Below, in pieces: positions 24,784-33,800 of a stretch of 64,000 nt of DNA (positions are counted from its first letter, which is position 1; every line of letters starts with the position of its first letter). This DNA is from Pyxidicoccus trucidator (GTDB taxonomy: Bacteria; Myxococcota; Myxococcia; Myxococcales; Myxococcaceae). The position numbers and the translations under genes were made by a program. The stretch is taken from positions 353,342-417,341 of the forward strand of contig NZ_JAAIXZ010000009.1 of assembly GCF_010894435.1 (NCBI RefSeq). The letters are read 5' to 3'. A model generated the notes under the pieces. It was given only the letters and a program-made list of their open reading frames with translations, was not told the origin of the DNA and searched no databases.

Positions 24784-27700
24784 GTGGACAGCCGACCGAC
24801 GCTGGAGATTGACGACGCCGACATCGCCATCATCGGCATGTCCGGACGCTTCCCTGGAGCGCGAAGCGTCGCGGAGCTGTGGGCCAACGTCCGGGGCGGC
24901 GTGGAGTCCATCAACCACTTCACGCGCGAGGAGAGCCGCGCGGCCGGAGTGCCCGAGGAGCAGTTGGAGGACCCGTCCTTCGTCAGGGCCGCCGCCGTGC
25001 TGCCAGAGCCGGAGTCCTTCGACGCCGCCTTCTTCGACATGCCGCCGCGCGAGGCGGAGCTGACCGACCCGCAGCACCGCGTCTTCCTGGAGGTCTGCTG
25101 GGAGGCGCTGGAGCACGCGGGCTACTCACCGCGTGACTACTCCGGTCTCGTCTCCGTGTATGGCGGCGCCACGCTCAACACGTACCTGTTGATGAACCTC
25201 GCGCGGAACCCGCGCGTGCTGGCGGCCTTCGACCCGGTGCAGGTCAACATCGGCAACGGTGGCGACTTCCTGGCCACCCGCGTCTCCTACAAGCTCAACC
25301 TGCGCGGCACGAGCCACACGGTGCAGAGCGCGTGCTCCACGTCGCTGGTGGCGGTGCACCAGGCCTGCCAGAGCCTGCTCAACGGCGAGTGCGACATGGC
25401 GCTCGCGGGCGGCGCGTCCATCAACGTGAGCTTCCTGCACGGGTACCGCTACCAGGAAGGCGGCATGACGTCCCCGGACGGACGCTGCCGGCCCTTCGAC
25501 GCGAAGGCGCAGGGCACGCTGTTCGGCAGCGGCGCGGGCGTGGTGGTGCTCAAGAAGCTGCGGGCCGCGGTGGACGACGGGGACACCATCCACGCCGTCA
25601 TCAAGGGCTCGGCCACCAACAACGACGGCTCGCTGAAGGCGGGCTACACCGCGCCCAGCGTGGAGGGTCAGGCGCAGGTGGTGGCGGAGGCGCTCGCCGC
25701 GTCGGGCCTGGACGCGGACGCCATCAGCTACGTGGAGGCGCACGGCACCGCCACGCCGCTGGGAGACCCGATTGAAGTGCAGGCCCTCACCAAGGCCTTC
25801 CGCGCCACCACCCAGCGGCGGCGCTTCTGTGCCCTGGGCTCGGTGAAGGGCAACGTGGGCCACCTGGACGCGGCCGCGGGCATCACCGGCCTGATGAAGA
25901 CGGTGATGGCGCTGAGCCACGGCGAGCTGCCGCCCAGCCTCCACTACGAGCGTCCCAACCCGGCCATCGACTTCGACGGCAGCCCCTTCTACGTCAACGC
26001 GGCGCTCAAGCCCTGGCCCACGGGCCCCACGCCGCGCCGCGCCGGAGTCAGCTCCTTCGGCGTGGGCGGCACCAACGCGCACGTCGTGCTGGAGGAGCCG
26101 CCCCGACTTCCCGCCAGCGCGCCTTCGCGCCGCGCGTGGCACCTGCTGCCCGTCTCCGCGCGCACGCCCACGGCGCTGGAGTCCGCCACGCAGCGGCTGG
26201 CGGAGGCGCTGCGGAGCCAGCCGGGTGTGAATCTGGCGGACGTGGCATGGACGCTCCAGGCCGGACGCCAGCGCTTCGCGCACCGCCGCTTCGTGCTGGC
26301 GAGCAGCGTGGAGGACGCGGTGCAGGCGCTGGCCCAGCCGCAGGGCCCGCGCGTGCTCACCGAGTCGCAGGACGCGGTGGAGCGCCCGGTGGCCTTCCTC
26401 TTCCCCGGCCAGGGCTCGCAGCACGTGGACATGGGCCGCGCGCTGTATGACTCCGAGCCCGTGTTCCGCGCCGAGGTGGACCGGTGCGCGGAGACGCTGA
26501 AGCGTCACCTGGACGGACTGGACCTGCGCACGGTGCTGTACCCGAAGCCCGAGGCGGCAGAGGAGTGTGGCCGCAAGCTGGCGCAGACGTCGCTCACGCA
26601 GCCCGCCCTGTTCACCCTGGAGTACGCCACCGCGCGCCTGTGGATGTCCTGGGGCGTGAAGCCCGCCGCCATGCTGGGACACAGCATCGGCGAGTACGTG
26701 GCCGCGTGCCTCGCCGGGGTCCTCACCCTGGAGCACGCGCTGCAATTGGTGGCCGCGCGTGGGCGGCTGATGCAGGGGCTGCCCTCGGGCGCCATGCTCG
26801 CGGTCCCGCTGTCCGAGGACGAGGTGCAGCCGTACCTCGCGGCCGGACTGAGCCTCGCCGCGCTGAACTCCCCCATGCAGTGCGTGCTGTCCGGCCCCCA
26901 TGAGGCGGTGGAGGCGGCACAGAAGCAGCTCAAGGACGCGGGCGTACAGTGCCACGTGCTGGTGACGTCGCACGCGTTCCACTCGGCGATGATGGACCCC
27001 ATCCTCGACGCCTTCACCACCCAGGTGGCGGCGGTGCCGCTGCGGGCGCCCACCCTGCCCTTCATCTCCAACGTCACGGGCACGTGGATTACCGCGGAGC
27101 AGGCGACGAGCCCGCGCTACTGGGCCCAACACCTGCGCGGCGCGGTGCGCTTCGCGGATGGCCTGCACGCCCTCTTCTCCGACCCCAAGCGGGTGCTGCT
27201 GGAGGTCGGTCCCGGCCAGGTGCTCGGACGGCTGGCGAAGCGCCACCCGGAGTACACGCCCGCGCGCGCCGTGCTTCCCTCCATGCCGCTGCCGCAGGAC
27301 ACCGCGCCCGCCGGTGCGGCGCCGCTCGCGTACGAGACGCTCGGCCGGCTGTGGCAGGCCGGCGCCACCGTGGACTGGAAGAGCCTCCACGGCACGGAGC
27401 GCCGCCAGCGTCTGCCGCTGCCCACCTACCCCTTCGAGCGCCAGCGCTTCTGGGTGGAGCCCGCCGCACAGGCCCTGGAGGCTCCCGCTGCCAGCGCGAG
27501 CGCCTCCGCCGTGCGCGAAAGCGCGACGCCCCAGGCGCAGGCGCCGATGGAACAGTGGTTCTACGTGCCCTCCTGGAAGCGCGCGCCCCTGGCGTCGGCA
27601 TCCACGAAGGAGTCCGCGCGTCGCGTCTGGCTGGTGCTGGAGGATGAGGTCTCCGCCGGTGATGCGGTGCTGGCCCCGGAGCCCGGCGAGGAGCGCATCG

Positions 27701-29493
27701 TCATCCGCGTGCGGCCCGGAACGGGCTACTCCCAAAAGGGAGAGCGGGACTTCACCTTGGCGCCGGACTCGGTCGCTGACTTCGGCGCGCTCTTGGGAGC
27801 CCTGCGTGCAGCGACGCTGCTTCCCGATGCAGTGCTGCACCTGTGGAGCCTCACGCGCGACGTGCCCGCCTCCTTCGCCCAGGCGCAGCCCGGCGGCTAC
27901 CTGAGCCTCCTGGCCCTGTCGCGAGCCCTGGCCGAGCATGCGCCGGACCGCCCCTGCGGCGTCTGGGTGGTGTCCAACCACCTGCATGACGTGACGGGCG
28001 ACGAGGCGTTGTCCCCGGAGAAGGCCACCCTGCTGGGCCCGTGCCGCGTGGTGCCGCAGGAACACCCGCACCTCGCCTTCCGCAACGTCGACGTGGTGCT
28101 GCCTTCCGCGAGCACGCAGCTTCCTGAAAGCACCGTGCGCGCCCTGCGCGCCGAATTGCGCTCCGCCAGTCCCGACGCCGTGGTGGCGCTGCGCGGACCG
28201 CACCGCTGGGCGCAGGCCGTGGAGCCGCTGTCGCTGCCCCAGCCCGCTTCCACTCCGGTGCGCGAGGGCGGCGTGTACCTCGTCACCCACGGACTGGGCG
28301 GCATGGGCGCCATGCAGGCCCGGGGGCTCGCGCGGGGCGCGAGGGGCGTGAAGCTGGTGTGCGTGGAGGCTCCTGGCCTCCCCGCGCGCGACACGTGGGA
28401 CGCGTACCTCGCTGGCCACGCCGCGACGGACGCGGTGGCACAGCGCCTCCGCCGCGCGCGCGAATTGGAGTCGCTGGGCGCCGAGGTGGTGGTGCTCGAA
28501 GCGGACCTGGGCAGCCTGGAGTCGATGAAGGCGGCCGTGGAAGCGACGGTGGCCCGCTTCGGCGCGCTGCACGGCGTGGTGCATGGCGCGTGGCTGCCTC
28601 CGGACAGGGTGGCGCGACTGGTCTCCGAGACGGACGCCAGCGTCAACGCGTGGCACTTCGAGCCGCGCGCCCGGGGCCTGGCCCTGCTGGACGCGGCGCT
28701 GGGAGACCGGGCGCTCGACTTCCGCGTGGTGGGCTCCTCCGTCTCCGCGGTGCTGGGTGGCGTGGCCACTGCCGCGCACGCGGCGGCGAGCCTGTACCAG
28801 GACGCCTTCGCCCAGGCCCGCTCCCGCGAGGGCCGGCACTGGCTGAGCCTGGGCTGGGACGTGGTGCGCGTGGAGGACTACGGCGCGCACCCCGGCACCC
28901 GGGGCGCGGAGCTGGACCGGCTCGCCCTCTCCCCCGAGCAGGGCGCCGACGCCTTCACTCGCGCAATCGCACACGCCACGGGCCCCTACATGGCCGTGTC
29001 CACGCATGACCTGGGCGCGCGCCTGAGCCGCTGGGTGGCGCCTCGCGAGACGGCACCCGCCGCGACGACCGGGGCCGAGCCCGATGCGAGCACGCGTCCC
29101 CTGCACGCCCGCCCCGCCAGCCTGCGCAGCGCGTACGTGGCGCCGTCCTCGGAGCTGGAGCGCACGCTGGTGGACCTGTGGCAGCAGTCGCTCGGCGTGG
29201 GCCCCATCGGCATCCAGGACAACTTCTTCGAGCTCGGAGGTGACTCGCTCATCGCCGTGCAGCTCAGCGACAGGCTAAAGCGGAAGCTGAAGGTGGACGT
29301 GCCGGCCTCCAGTCTCTACGAGGGCGTCACCGTGCAGGCCCTGGCGGCGCTGCTCAAGCCGCCCGAGGCGGGCCCCGGCGGAGCCGCCGCCGAGGCTGAG
29401 GAGCGCGAGTCCGCCCTCCAGCGCCGCAAGCAGAACCTCCAGCGTCAGCGCTCGCGCCGGCGCGCCGACGAAGAAGAGGAGGACGGCGCCTGA
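24784..29493 (+). CDS. Type I PKS module 2: KS-AT-KR(inactive)-ACP
   Basis: A 1569-aa PKS starting at a GTG. The KS is intact (Cys184 in QSACSTSL; EAHGTATPLGD; KGNVGHLDAAAG). The AT has Ser634 in GHSIGEYVAA and HAFH at 730-733, the malonyl-CoA signature. The KR fold is present but its active site is lost: the nucleotide loop begins THGLGGMG, and the YxxxN catalytic pair is replaced by His1332 and Ser1336 (AAHAAASLYQDAF). The ketone should therefore stay unreduced. The ACP has LGGDSL with Ser1488. The C-terminus is Arg/Gln-rich, then acidic (LQRRKQNLQRQRSRRRADEE). It lies 56 bp after PKS 1 and 45 bp before the glycosyltransferase. Confidence 0.94.
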   Translation: MDSRPTLEIDDADIAIIGMSGRFPGARSVAELWANVRGGVESINHFTREESRAAGVPEEQLEDPSFVRAAAVLPEPESFDAAFFDMPPREAELTDPQHRVFLEVCWEALEHAGYSPRDYSGLVSVYGGATLNTYLLMNLARNPRVLAAFDPVQVNIGNGGDFLATRVSYKLNLRGTSHTVQSACSTSLVAVHQACQSLLNGECDMALAGGASINVSFLHGYRYQEGGMTSPDGRCRPFDAKAQGTLFGSGAGVVVLKKLRAAVDDGDTIHAVIKGSATNNDGSLKAGYTAPSVEGQAQVVAEALAASGLDADAISYVEAHGTATPLGDPIEVQALTKAFRATTQRRRFCALGSVKGNVGHLDAAAGITGLMKTVMALSHGELPPSLHYERPNPAIDFDGSPFYVNAALKPWPTGPTPRRAGVSSFGVGGTNAHVVLEEPPRLPASAPSRRAWHLLPVSARTPTALESATQRLAEALRSQPGVNLADVAWTLQAGRQRFAHRRFVLASSVEDAVQALAQPQGPRVLTESQDAVERPVAFLFPGQGSQHVDMGRALYDSEPVFRAEVDRCAETLKRHLDGLDLRTVLYPKPEAAEECGRKLAQTSLTQPALFTLEYATARLWMSWGVKPAAMLGHSIGEYVAACLAGVLTLEHALQLVAARGRLMQGLPSGAMLAVPLSEDEVQPYLAAGLSLAALNSPMQCVLSGPHEAVEAAQKQLKDAGVQCHVLVTSHAFHSAMMDPILDAFTTQVAAVPLRAPTLPFISNVTGTWITAEQATSPRYWAQHLRGAVRFADGLHALFSDPKRVLLEVGPGQVLGRLAKRHPEYTPARAVLPSMPLPQDTAPAGAAPLAYETLGRLWQAGATVDWKSLHGTERRQRLPLPTYPFERQRFWVEPAAQALEAPAASASASAVRESATPQAQAPMEQWFYVPSWKRAPLASASTKESARRVWLVLEDEVSAGDAVLAPEPGEERIVIRVRPGTGYSQKGERDFTLAPDSVADFGALLGALRAATLLPDAVLHLWSLTRDVPASFAQAQPGGYLSLLALSRALAEHAPDRPCGVWVVSNHLHDVTGDEALSPEKATLLGPCRVVPQEHPHLAFRNVDVVLPSASTQLPESTVRALRAELRSASPDAVVALRGPHRWAQAVEPLSLPQPASTPVREGGVYLVTHGLGGMGAMQARGLARGARGVKLVCVEAPGLPARDTWDAYLAGHAATDAVAQRLRRARELESLGAEVVVLEADLGSLESMKAAVEATVARFGALHGVVHGAWLPPDRVARLVSETDASVNAWHFEPRARGLALLDAALGDRALDFRVVGSSVSAVLGGVATAAHAAASLYQDAFAQARSREGRHWLSLGWDVVRVEDYGAHPGTRGAELDRLALSPEQGADAFTRAIAHATGPYMAVSTHDLGARLSRWVAPRETAPAATTGAEPDASTRPLHARPASLRSAYVAPSSELERTLVDLWQQSLGVGPIGIQDNFFELGGDSLIAVQLSDRLKRKLKVDVPASSLYEGVTVQALAALLKPPEAGPGGAAAEAEERESALQRRKQNLQRQRSRRRADEEEEDGA
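25510..25554 (+). repeat. 45-bp KS segment identical to one in PKS 1 (copy 2)
   Basis: Second copy of the 45-bp identical segment described at 20903-20947. The flanking KS sequence is similar but diverged at synonymous positions. Confidence 0.7.
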
Positions 29494-29538
29494 GCCCGCT
29501 CCCCTCTCGTTAGCGGTAGTCTCCAGCCCCCACACTCC

Positions 29539-30840
29539 ATGCGCGCGGTCCTCACCAACTTCGGAACTCTCGGCGACGTGCAGCCCTTCCTGGCGCTGGC
29601 CGTCGAGCTGAAACGCCACGGCCACCACCCGGTGCTGGCCGCCGCGCCCTCGTACCGGGCGATGGCGGAGTCACTGGGCATCGACTTCGCCCCAGTGGGC
29701 CCGGACCTGCGCCAGGCGCAGAGCGGCATCACCCAGGCGATGATGGCGGCCCCGGACGTGCTCCAGTCCACTGGCGGCATGTTCCAGCTCTTCCAGCCGC
29801 TGGCGGAGGCGCTGCCTCGCATGCTGGAGGACTTGCGCGAGGTGTGCCGGGGCGCGGACGTGCTCGTCAGCGGCCGCGTGCAGCCCGCCGCGCGCATGGT
29901 GCATGACCTGACGCACGTGCCCTTCGTCACGGTGCTGGTGGAGCACAGCGGCAGCGGCGGAGGGAATCCCGCCTTCCAGGCCGCGGTGCGCGCGCTGGTG
30001 AACCCGCTGCGCGACTCGCTGCGCCTGCCTCCGCTGGAGAACCCGCTGGTGGACGGCCTGTCGCCGCAGCTCGTCCTCACCGCGCTCAGCCGGCACGTGC
30101 GCCCGCCGCCCGCGGACCTGCCGCCGCACCACCACACCGTCGGCTACTTCTTCCTCGACGAGCCGGACTTCACCCCGGACGCGGAGCTGGCCGCCTTCCT
30201 CGCGGAGGGCGAGCCTCCGGTGTGCATCACCTTCGGCAGCATGACTCACGAGGACCCGGCCGCGCTGACGGACGCGCTGGTGGAGGGCTCGGTGCGCGCC
30301 GGACGGCGGGCGCTCATCCAGCACGGCTGGAGCGGCCTGGGCCAGCGGACCCTGCCTCCCACGGTGCGCGCGCTCGGGCAGGTGCCACACGCGTGGTTGC
30401 TTCCCCGCGTGTCGTGCGTCGTCCACCATGGCGGCGCGGGCACGACGGGTGCCGCATTCCGCGCGGGAGTTCCGCAGGTGGTGGTGCCGCACACGTATGA
30501 CCAGTTCACCTGGGGCGAGCTGGTGCAGGAACTGGGCTGCGGTGGGCCCGCGGTCCCCATCGGCGAGCTGAGCGCGGTGCGGCTGTCGGAAGCTCTCGAT
30601 ACGGTGCTCACCGCGACGCGCTACCGCGAGGCGGCGGCGCTGCTGGGCGAGAACCTCCGCTCCGAGCATGGGGCGGCGAAGGCGCGCCACCTCATCGAGG
30701 ACCTGGTGCGGCGGGTGGGGCTGTCGACGGCTACGGCGGACGACGGCGCGGCGGACGAAGCAACGGATGACGATGGCGCCCGGCAGCAGCGGCGCCGAGC
30801 CGCGCTCAAGCAGCAGCGGGCGCGGAAGACGGAAACCTGA
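29539..30840 (+). CDS. GT1-family glycosyltransferase with basic C-terminal tail
   Basis: A 433-aa GT-B enzyme of the UDP-glucosyltransferase/MGT type, likely to glycosylate the polyketide or an intermediate. The N-terminus FGTLGDVQPFLALAVELKRHGH is the family start, VCITFGSM begins the C-terminal domain, and VVHHGGAGTTGAAFRAGVPQVVVPHTYDQ is the nucleotide-sugar-binding signature. After an acidic linker the protein ends in a basic helix-like tail (ARQQRRRAALKQQRARKTET) that resembles the C-terminus of the NRPS (LKRQQQRARKQG). GT1 enzymes do not usually have such a tail. It sits between PKS 2 and PKS 3 with gaps of 45 and 20 bp. The sugar donor is unknown. Confidence 0.9.
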   Translation: MRAVLTNFGTLGDVQPFLALAVELKRHGHHPVLAAAPSYRAMAESLGIDFAPVGPDLRQAQSGITQAMMAAPDVLQSTGGMFQLFQPLAEALPRMLEDLREVCRGADVLVSGRVQPAARMVHDLTHVPFVTVLVEHSGSGGGNPAFQAAVRALVNPLRDSLRLPPLENPLVDGLSPQLVLTALSRHVRPPPADLPPHHHTVGYFFLDEPDFTPDAELAAFLAEGEPPVCITFGSMTHEDPAALTDALVEGSVRAGRRALIQHGWSGLGQRTLPPTVRALGQVPHAWLLPRVSCVVHHGGAGTTGAAFRAGVPQVVVPHTYDQFTWGELVQELGCGGPAVPIGELSAVRLSEALDTVLTATRYREAAALLGENLRSEHGAAKARHLIEDLVRRVGLSTATADDGAADEATDDDGARQQRRRAALKQQRARKTET

Positions 30841-30860
30841 GCGGTACGCGGGAGAGACAC

Positions 30861-33800
30861 ATGGCCGGAGATTCGTCCAACACGGGCACCACGGGACTGG
30901 AGATCGCCGTCGTCGGCATGGCGGGACGCTTCCCCGGCGCACGGGACCTGGAGGCCTTCTGGCGCAACCTGCGCGACGGCGTGGAGTCCATCACCTTCCT
31001 GAAGGACTCCGAGCTGGAGGCCAGCGCGCTGGACTCGCCCGCCATCCGGAGCGACCCCAACTACGTCAAGGCCGCCGCCTTCCTCGAAGACGCGGACATG
31101 TTCGACGCGAGCTACTTCGGCGTCACCCCCAAGGAAGCGGAGGTGATGGACCCGCAGCAGCGCGTCTTCCTCGAGTGCGCCGTGGAGGCCCTGGAGAACG
31201 CCGGCTATGACGCCGAGCGCTTCAAGGGCCGCGTGGGCGTCTATGCCGGCGCGCGCACGGACACGTACGTCTTCAACCTCTTCTCCAACCAGGCCGCGGT
31301 GGGCGGGTTGGACCCGTTCGAGATTGGCCTCGGCAACGACCTGGCCTTCCTCACCACGCGCGTGGCGCACCGGCTCAACCTGCGCGGCCCGGCGTACTCC
31401 GTCCACACCGCGTGCTCCACGTCGCTGGTCGCGCTCCACCTCGCCAGCCAGGCGCTGCTCGCCGACGAGTGCCAGCTCGCGATTGCCGGCGGCGTGGCCA
31501 TCAACGTGCCGCAGAAGGTGGGCTACCTCTACCAGTACGGCAGCATCATGTCCCCGGACGGGCACTGCCGCGCGTTCGACGCCAAGGCGGCGGGCACCAT
31601 CTTCGGCAGCGGCGTGGGACTGGTGGTGCTCAAGCGGCTGGAGGACGCGCTCGCGGACGGGGACACCATCCACGCCGTCATCAAGGGCTCGGCCATCAAC
31701 AACGACGGCTCCGTGAAGGCCAGCTTCACCGCGCCCAGCGTGCAGGGCCAGGCCACCGTCATCAAGGACGCGCTCGCCGCCGCGGACGTGCCGGCGGACT
31801 CCATCTCCTACGTGGAGACGCACGGCACCGGCACGGCGCTGGGTGACCCCATCGAGATTCGCGCCCTCACCAAGGCGTTCGGCAACAAGACGCGCGGGAA
31901 GCGCTCGGTGGCCATCGGCTCGGTGAAGACGAACGTGGGCCACCTGGACGCGGCGGCCGGCAGCGCCAGCCTCCTCAAGGCCATCCTCGCGCTGAAGCAC
32001 CAGCAGTTCCCGCCCAGCCTGCACTTCGAGTCGCCCAACCCGCAGATCGACTTCGACAGCGGGCCCTTCTACGTGAATACCGCGCTGCAGCCCTGGGCGC
32101 GCGGACGCACGCCGCGCCGCGCGGGCGTCAGCTCGTTCGGCATCGGCGGCACCAACGCGCACATCGTCCTGGAGGAGGCCCCGCCCGCCACGGCCACGGC
32201 CCCCGGCCGGCCGTGGGAATTGCTGGTGCTGTCCGCGCGCAGCCACACCGCCCTGGACACCGCCACCGCCCGGCTGGCGCAGCACCTGGAGGAGCATCCG
32301 GAGGCGGCGCTGGCGGACGTGGCGTACACGCTCCAGGTGGGCCGCAAGGCCCACTCGCACCGCCGGCTGGTGGTGGTGAAGGACGGGAAGGACGCCGTGC
32401 GCGTGCTGCGCATGGCCGAGCCCCAGCGCGTCCTCACCGGCGCGCACGAGACGGGCAACCGGCCCGTGTCCTTCCTCTTCTCCGACGCGGGCGCGGGTGC
32501 CCCGCTGGAGCCGCTCTACCGCGCCGAGCCCGCCTTCCGCGCGGAGGTGGACCGCTGCGCGGAGCTGCTCCAGCCGAGCCTGGGCAAGGACCTGCGCTCC
32601 GCGCTGTACCCGGACGATGGGAGCGCTCCCGCCCTCTCCGGCCCGCTGTCCGCCACCGCGCGCTTCGTGGAGCCGTATGCCCTGGCCCGCCTGTGGATGA
32701 CGTGGGGCGTGCAGCCGGAGTCCCTGCTGGGTGAGGGCGTGGGCGAGCTGGTCGCCGCGTGCCTCGCGGGCGTGCTGCCGCTGGAAGACGCGCTGGCCCT
32801 GGCCGTGGCGCGCGGCGGTGGCGCCGAGCCCGTGCTGAGCGGCAGCGCATTGAAGGCCCCGGAGGTGCCCGTCTACTCCGCCGCCACCGGCGCCCTGCTC
32901 ACCGCCGACGAGGCCACCCGCGCGGCGACATGGCTGGACCGGAGCCGGCCCTCGCGCGTGACGGACGGGCTGCGCGAGCTGGTGAAGGAGCCCACGCGCG
33001 TGCTGCTCGCCATGGGTGCGCCGGGAGCACTGCTGGAGGCGGCGCGCACGCTGGCGGGCGCCACGGGGACGCGCTCGGTGCTGGCCTCGCTGCCCGCCTC
33101 CGGTGACGCGACGCCCGCCTCCGCCGCCGTGCTCACCACGCTGGGCCGGCTGTGGCTGGAGGGCGTGGAGGTGGACTGGGAGGGCCTGTACGAGGGCCAG
33201 TCGCGCCGCCGCGTGCCGCTGCCCACCTATCCGTTCGAGCGCCAGCGCTTCTGGGTGGCCCCGGCCGAGCGCACCGCGCAGGCGGCGCAGCAGGGGCCGC
33301 AGGGCAAGCTCGTGGACATGGCGGACTGGTTCCACGTGCCCTCGTGGCGGCGCACCGCTCCGGCGTCGTTGGACCGGAAGGCGCTGGCCGAGCGCCGCTG
33401 CTGGGTCGTCCTGGTGGACGGCCTGGGCGTCGGCGAGGCGCTGTGCCGCCGCCTGGAGGACGCGGGCCAGCAGGTGGTGCGCGTGCGCCAGGGCTCGTCG
33501 TTCATGCGCGACGCGGAGCGCCGGTACGCGCTGGACCCTCGTACGCCCGGTGACTACGCCACGCTGTGGAAGGACCTGACGGACCAGGACCTGCAACCGT
33601 CCACGGTGGTCCACCTGTGGAGCCTCACGCCCCAGGCCGAGGGCGCCACCGGGTCGGAGCTGTTCCGCAAGCTGCAGGACGTCGGCTACTACAGCCTCCT
33701 GCACCTGGGACAGGCGCTGGCGAAGGGAGACACCTCGCGGCAGGTGCGCGTGGAGGTGGTGACCAACCGCGTTCATGACCTGGAGGGCGAGCACCACGCG

